DNA of 64,000 nt from positions 62,001 to 126,000 of the forward strand of contig NC_005125.1 in NCBI RefSeq assembly GCF_000011385.1, written 5' to 3'. Below are positions 60,967 to 64,000 of the stretch, piece after piece. The notes below the pieces were generated by a model. It had not been told where the DNA came from, did no database searches, and was given only the letters and a program-made list of their open reading frames with translations. The translations under genes and the position numbers were made by a program. Every line of letters begins with the position of its first letter. Within the stretch, counting starts at the first letter, position 1. The DNA comes from Gloeobacter violaceus PCC 7421. GTDB lineage: Bacteria > Cyanobacteriota > Cyanobacteriia > Gloeobacterales > Gloeobacteraceae.

Positions 60967-61652
60967 CAAAACACTGCCCGCTCCCCTTCTTCGGACAGAT
61001 CCTCCGGCGTATTGCAATTGCGCAGCATGTCCCTGTCCGCCGCCAGGGCAAAAATCTCGATGCGCTCCAGCCAACCCTGGAACGAGCGGCCCCCCTCCGC
61101 CAGATACTGCATCGCCGAAGAAAAACAGCGCCGCCGGTAGAAACCGCACAGAGGCTCCCAGCCCTTAGCTGAGGGCACCAGGGCCGCCAGGGCGCTATCC
61201 GGAGCGCCCCCGAGCGCGCGCGCCCAGCGGCCAATCACCCCGGCTTCGAGGTCGGGCAGGTCGCAGGCGAGCACCAACACCCATTCGCTCTGGATGTGGG
61301 GCAACGCCTGCAAAAAGGCGGCAAAGGGGCCTTCGCTGTAGCGCTCCTCGATCCAGATGCACCCGGGCAACAGTTCGCGGTAGCGCTCGGGCCAGGGGGT
61401 GACGGCCCAGGACGGCGCGCCCGCCCCGAGGCCGCCGCGTGCCGCTTCCCAGACGCGCCTGAGCATCGGCTTGCCGCCAATCTCGACGAGGGCCTTGTCG
61501 CGGCCCATGCGCGAACTGTGGCCACCGGCCAGGATGAGCACGCCGAGCGCGCCGACAGCGGTGGAAGGAGAAGAATGCTGGGGATCCAATGGCGTAGCCT
61601 CGGGTACCAGGCTTACGATAGCCTGGAAAGCGGCCGGACGTGCCCGTTGCAT
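60966..61652 (-). CDS. mobA: Molybdenum cofactor guanylyltransferase
   Basis: 228 residues from ATG 61652; the frame is open further upstream but the family start is near LGVLILAGGHSSRMGRDKAL, so the true start may be downstream of this ATG. Motifs: GGHSSRMG-x-DKA GTP-binding loop and LACDLPDLEAGV (Mg-binding). It attaches GMP to molybdopterin. Upstream of and 1-bp overlapping menG; divergent from the prolyl oligopeptidase. Confidence 0.88.
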   Translation of the reverse strand: MQRARPAAFQAIVSLVPEATPLDPQHSSPSTAVGALGVLILAGGHSSRMGRDKALVEIGGKPMLRRVWEAARGGLGAGAPSWAVTPWPERYRELLPGCIWIEERYSEGPFAAFLQALPHIQSEWVLVLACDLPDLEAGVIGRWARALGGAPDSALAALVPSAKGWEPLCGFYRRRCFSSAMQYLAEGGRSFQGWLERIEIFALAADRDMLRNCNTPEDLSEEGERAVF

Positions 61653-61720
61653 GAAGTTGTGCAACCAAAAAACTTCGGGATCGATGTTCTCTGGCCGATA
61701 TCGCTGGTAAGCCGGATGCC

Positions 61721-63856
61721 ATGCTTTCAAGAAGAACGGTTCCGGTCCTGGCGGCCTTTGCGGGCCTGGGGCCGTCACGGGTCTTTGCTGCACTCACTGC
61801 ATCTCCTGGACAATCACCAATGAAACCACCCATTGCCGAAGTGATCCCCAAAAGCCGGACCCTCCACGGTGAAACCCTGGTGGACGACTACTTCTGGCTG
61901 CGCGAGAAGGATAACCCAATTGTCATTACTTACCTGGAGGCGGAAAACCGCTACACCGAGGCGGTTATGCAACCGACTGAGCAGTTGCAGCAGACGCTTT
62001 ATGCCGAAATGCTCGCCCGCATCAAGCAAACCGACCTGACGGCACCGGAACTGTGGGGAGGATACTACTACTACCGGCGTACCGAAGAAGGCAAGCAATA
62101 CCCGATTCTCTGCCGCAAACCGGGTAGCCTCGAAGCGGCCGAAGCGATCCTGCTCGATCAGAACGAACTGGCCAGGGACAAGAGCTACTTTCGCATCGGT
62201 ACGTACCAGATGAGCCCCGACCAGCACTTCATCGCCTACAGCGTCACTACCACCGGTGCGGAAGTCTACACGATCTTTATCAAAGACCTCAAAACCGGCG
62301 AAACGCTGGCCGAACAACTGACCAACGCGAGCGGCTACGGCTTCGACTGGGCCGGCGACAACAAGACGCTTTTCTATACCGTCCAGGACGCCGCCAACCG
62401 CCCCTACCGCATCTGTCGCCACACCCTGGGCACTGAGCCTAAAACCGATCCGGTCGCCCTCGAAGAAAAAGACGAGTTGTTCATTTTGAGTCTGGAAAAG
62501 ACCCGCAGCGATGCTTACTTGCTCGCCACATCCGTCAGCAAACAGACCTCCGAAGTCTCCTACCTGCGAGCCGACGATCCGACCGGCCGCTTTATAACCT
62601 TTGCACCGCGCCGGACAGGGGTACTCTACTCGGTGGATCATCGCGGCGACCGCTTCTACATCCTCACCGACGAGAACGCCAAAAACGGCAAGCTGTTGCA
62701 GGCGCCGGTGGCCGATCCCGCCCACGCCAACTGGCAGGAACGACTACCCCACAGAAGCGACGTCAAACTCGACGGCATCGACCTGTTCAAGGGGTACATG
62801 GTAGTCTACGAGCGCGAGAACGCCCTCAAGCGCATGCGCGTCTACGACTTCGCGGCCCAGGCGTTCCAGCCGGTCGCCTTTGACGAGCCGGTCTACACGT
62901 TCTTCCCGGCGCGCAACCCCGAGTTCGACACCGAGCAGTTGCGCTTCACCTACACTTCGCTAGTCACCCCGTCCTCGGTCTACGACTACGACCTGCGCCG
63001 CCGCACCCGCGAACTTAAAAAGCAGGAGACCGTCTACGGCTACGACCCGGCGCTCTATACCAGCGAGCGGCAGTGGGCCGTGGCCCCGGACGGTGAGCGC
63101 GTGCCGATCTCGCTGGTCTACAAAAAGGGCCGGGCCAAAGACGGCACCCAACCGCTGCTGCTCTACGGCTACGGCGCCTACGGGATCAGCATGGACCCGG
63201 GCTTTTCGAGCGGCCGGCTGAGCCTGCTCGAGCGCGGCTTCGCCTTTGCGATTGCCCACATCCGGGGGGGCGGAGAGATGGGCCGCGCCTGGTACGACGA
63301 CGGCAAGTTGCTCAAAAAGAAAAACACCTTCTCCGATTTTATTGCCTGCGCCGAGTCAGTAATTTCAGAAAAGTACACTACTGCCGAAAAGCTGGCCATT
63401 TACGGTGGCAGCGCCGGGGGATTATTGATGGGGGCGGTTGTCAACCTGCGGCCGGAACTGTTCAAATCGGCGATCGCCAAGGTGCCCTTCGTCGATGTGG
63501 TGAACACTATGCTCGACCCGAGCCTGCCCCTAACCGTGGGCGAGTACGAAGAGTGGGGCAATCCGAACGAACTCGAATACTTCCGCTACATCCGCTCCTA
63601 CTCGCCCTACGACAATATCGAGGCGAAGGCTTACCCCAACTTGCTGCTTACCACCGGCATCAACGACTCCCAGGTACCCTACTGGGAACCCGCCAAGTGG
63701 GCAGCCAAACTGCGCAAGCGCAAAACCGACAACAACGTGTTGTTGCTCAAGACCAACATGGGCGTTGGCCACGGCGGTTCCTCGGGCCGCTACGACGCCC
63801 TCAAAGAAGTCGCCTTTGATTATGCGTATTTGCTGATGACGCTGGGGGTGGATTGA
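61721..63856 (+). CDS. Oligopeptidase B / prolyl oligopeptidase-family peptidase, exported
   Basis: 711 residues from ATG 61721. The N-terminus is signal-like with twin arginines (SRRTVPVLAAFAGL). A beta-propeller domain (residues about 110-420) precedes the alpha/beta hydrolase domain with the catalytic triad Ser in YGGSAGGLLMGAVV, Asp in GINDSQVPYWEP and His in GVGHGGSSGRYDAL. The S9A pattern and acidic substrate-pocket region favour oligopeptidase B. It should cleave short peptides after basic residues. Ends 144 bp from the window edge; that edge holds no feature I can support. Confidence 0.92.
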   Translation: MLSRRTVPVLAAFAGLGPSRVFAALTASPGQSPMKPPIAEVIPKSRTLHGETLVDDYFWLREKDNPIVITYLEAENRYTEAVMQPTEQLQQTLYAEMLARIKQTDLTAPELWGGYYYYRRTEEGKQYPILCRKPGSLEAAEAILLDQNELARDKSYFRIGTYQMSPDQHFIAYSVTTTGAEVYTIFIKDLKTGETLAEQLTNASGYGFDWAGDNKTLFYTVQDAANRPYRICRHTLGTEPKTDPVALEEKDELFILSLEKTRSDAYLLATSVSKQTSEVSYLRADDPTGRFITFAPRRTGVLYSVDHRGDRFYILTDENAKNGKLLQAPVADPAHANWQERLPHRSDVKLDGIDLFKGYMVVYERENALKRMRVYDFAAQAFQPVAFDEPVYTFFPARNPEFDTEQLRFTYTSLVTPSSVYDYDLRRRTRELKKQETVYGYDPALYTSERQWAVAPDGERVPISLVYKKGRAKDGTQPLLLYGYGAYGISMDPGFSSGRLSLLERGFAFAIAHIRGGGEMGRAWYDDGKLLKKKNTFSDFIACAESVISEKYTTAEKLAIYGGSAGGLLMGAVVNLRPELFKSAIAKVPFVDVVNTMLDPSLPLTVGEYEEWGNPNELEYFRYIRSYSPYDNIEAKAYPNLLLTTGINDSQVPYWEPAKWAAKLRKRKTDNNVLLLKTNMGVGHGGSSGRYDALKEVAFDYAYLLMTLGVD

Positions 63857-64000
63857 AGAGAAGACATTTGCAGCCCAACGACCAGCGAACCGCTTCGCCG
63901 CAGTCGACACGCGTCGTGCACGCACTGGAAGAATAAGCCCATCCCACCCGCCAAGTCTCGCACCCCACCGTGCCCTGAAGTCCGGGGGGTGTCGGGGGGC

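Overview
The window is a GC-rich, densely coded piece of a cyanobacterial chromosome. The cyanobacterial markers are ycf4 (photosystem I assembly), hemL, menG/ubiE, a likely cyanophycinase, the lysA-cdaA-uppS cluster, pdxJ-ispE and several small families known mainly from cyanobacteria (DUF3146-like, DUF4342-like). High GC, a cut-short rplC-rplD-rplW cluster and general gene content suggest a Gloeobacter-type organism; this is inference, since no rRNA gene is present. I found no rRNA, tRNA or CRISPR array.

Layout. 1-1.7 kb: two tandem paralogues of a secreted-type protein, the second with a dockerin-like Ca-binding domain. 1.7-9.6 kb: a minus-strand run (VirB10/TrbI-like protein, NarL-type regulator, upp, holA, an S41 protease lipoprotein, an Hpt protein, proB). 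9.6-12.4 kb: hemL, lspA and rluD on the plus strand. 13.4-16 kb: a secreted NucA-type nuclease, an intact IS3-family element with a -1 frameshift signal, and an IS982 remnant. 16-20.8 kb: ycf4, an exported GH38 alpha-mannosidase and a rhomboid. 20.9-24.1 kb: recO-MFS-glycosyltransferase operon. 24.2-26 kb: rplC-rplD-rplW closed by a strong terminator. 26-30.2 kb: BON lipoprotein, a decayed hydrolase, a GNAT, a TonB-receptor stub and an aminopeptidase P.

30.2-33.5 kb is the most unusual section: a caspase-like protease fused to eight roughly 38-42-residue helical repeats, with what looks like an internal ribosome-binding site and start codon at the domain junction, followed by a mazEF pair. 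33.6-46.5 kb is mostly housekeeping and signalling (ABC-F ATPase, hybrid histidine kinase, pilin-like protein and partner, ispE, pdxJ, uppS, cdaA, lysA).

46.5-49.7 kb is an accessory island. An intact ADP-ribosylglycohydrolase gene is followed by about 1.9 kb of visibly AT-rich DNA holding a novel membrane protein and a PIN toxin gene stopped by one in-frame TAG, then by a second diverged copy of the last 204 bp of the glycohydrolase gene. 49.8-59.5 kb returns to ordinary genes (SDR, EcsC-like, cyanophycinase, second S41 protease, half-size GDT1 transporter, deaminase-like protein, phosphoesterase, CobW-type GTPase, DoxX). A second toxin-antitoxin pair (59.67-60.19 kb) lies between exact 16-bp direct repeats. 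The window ends with menG, mobA and a prolyl oligopeptidase/oligopeptidase B.

Cell-envelope and isoprenoid supply (uppS, ispE, lspA, cdaA, lysA), protein turnover (two S41 proteases, M24 peptidase, S9 peptidase, rhomboid) and tetrapyrrole/quinone synthesis (hemL, menG) dominate the core genes. The accessory genes sit in three small insertions.
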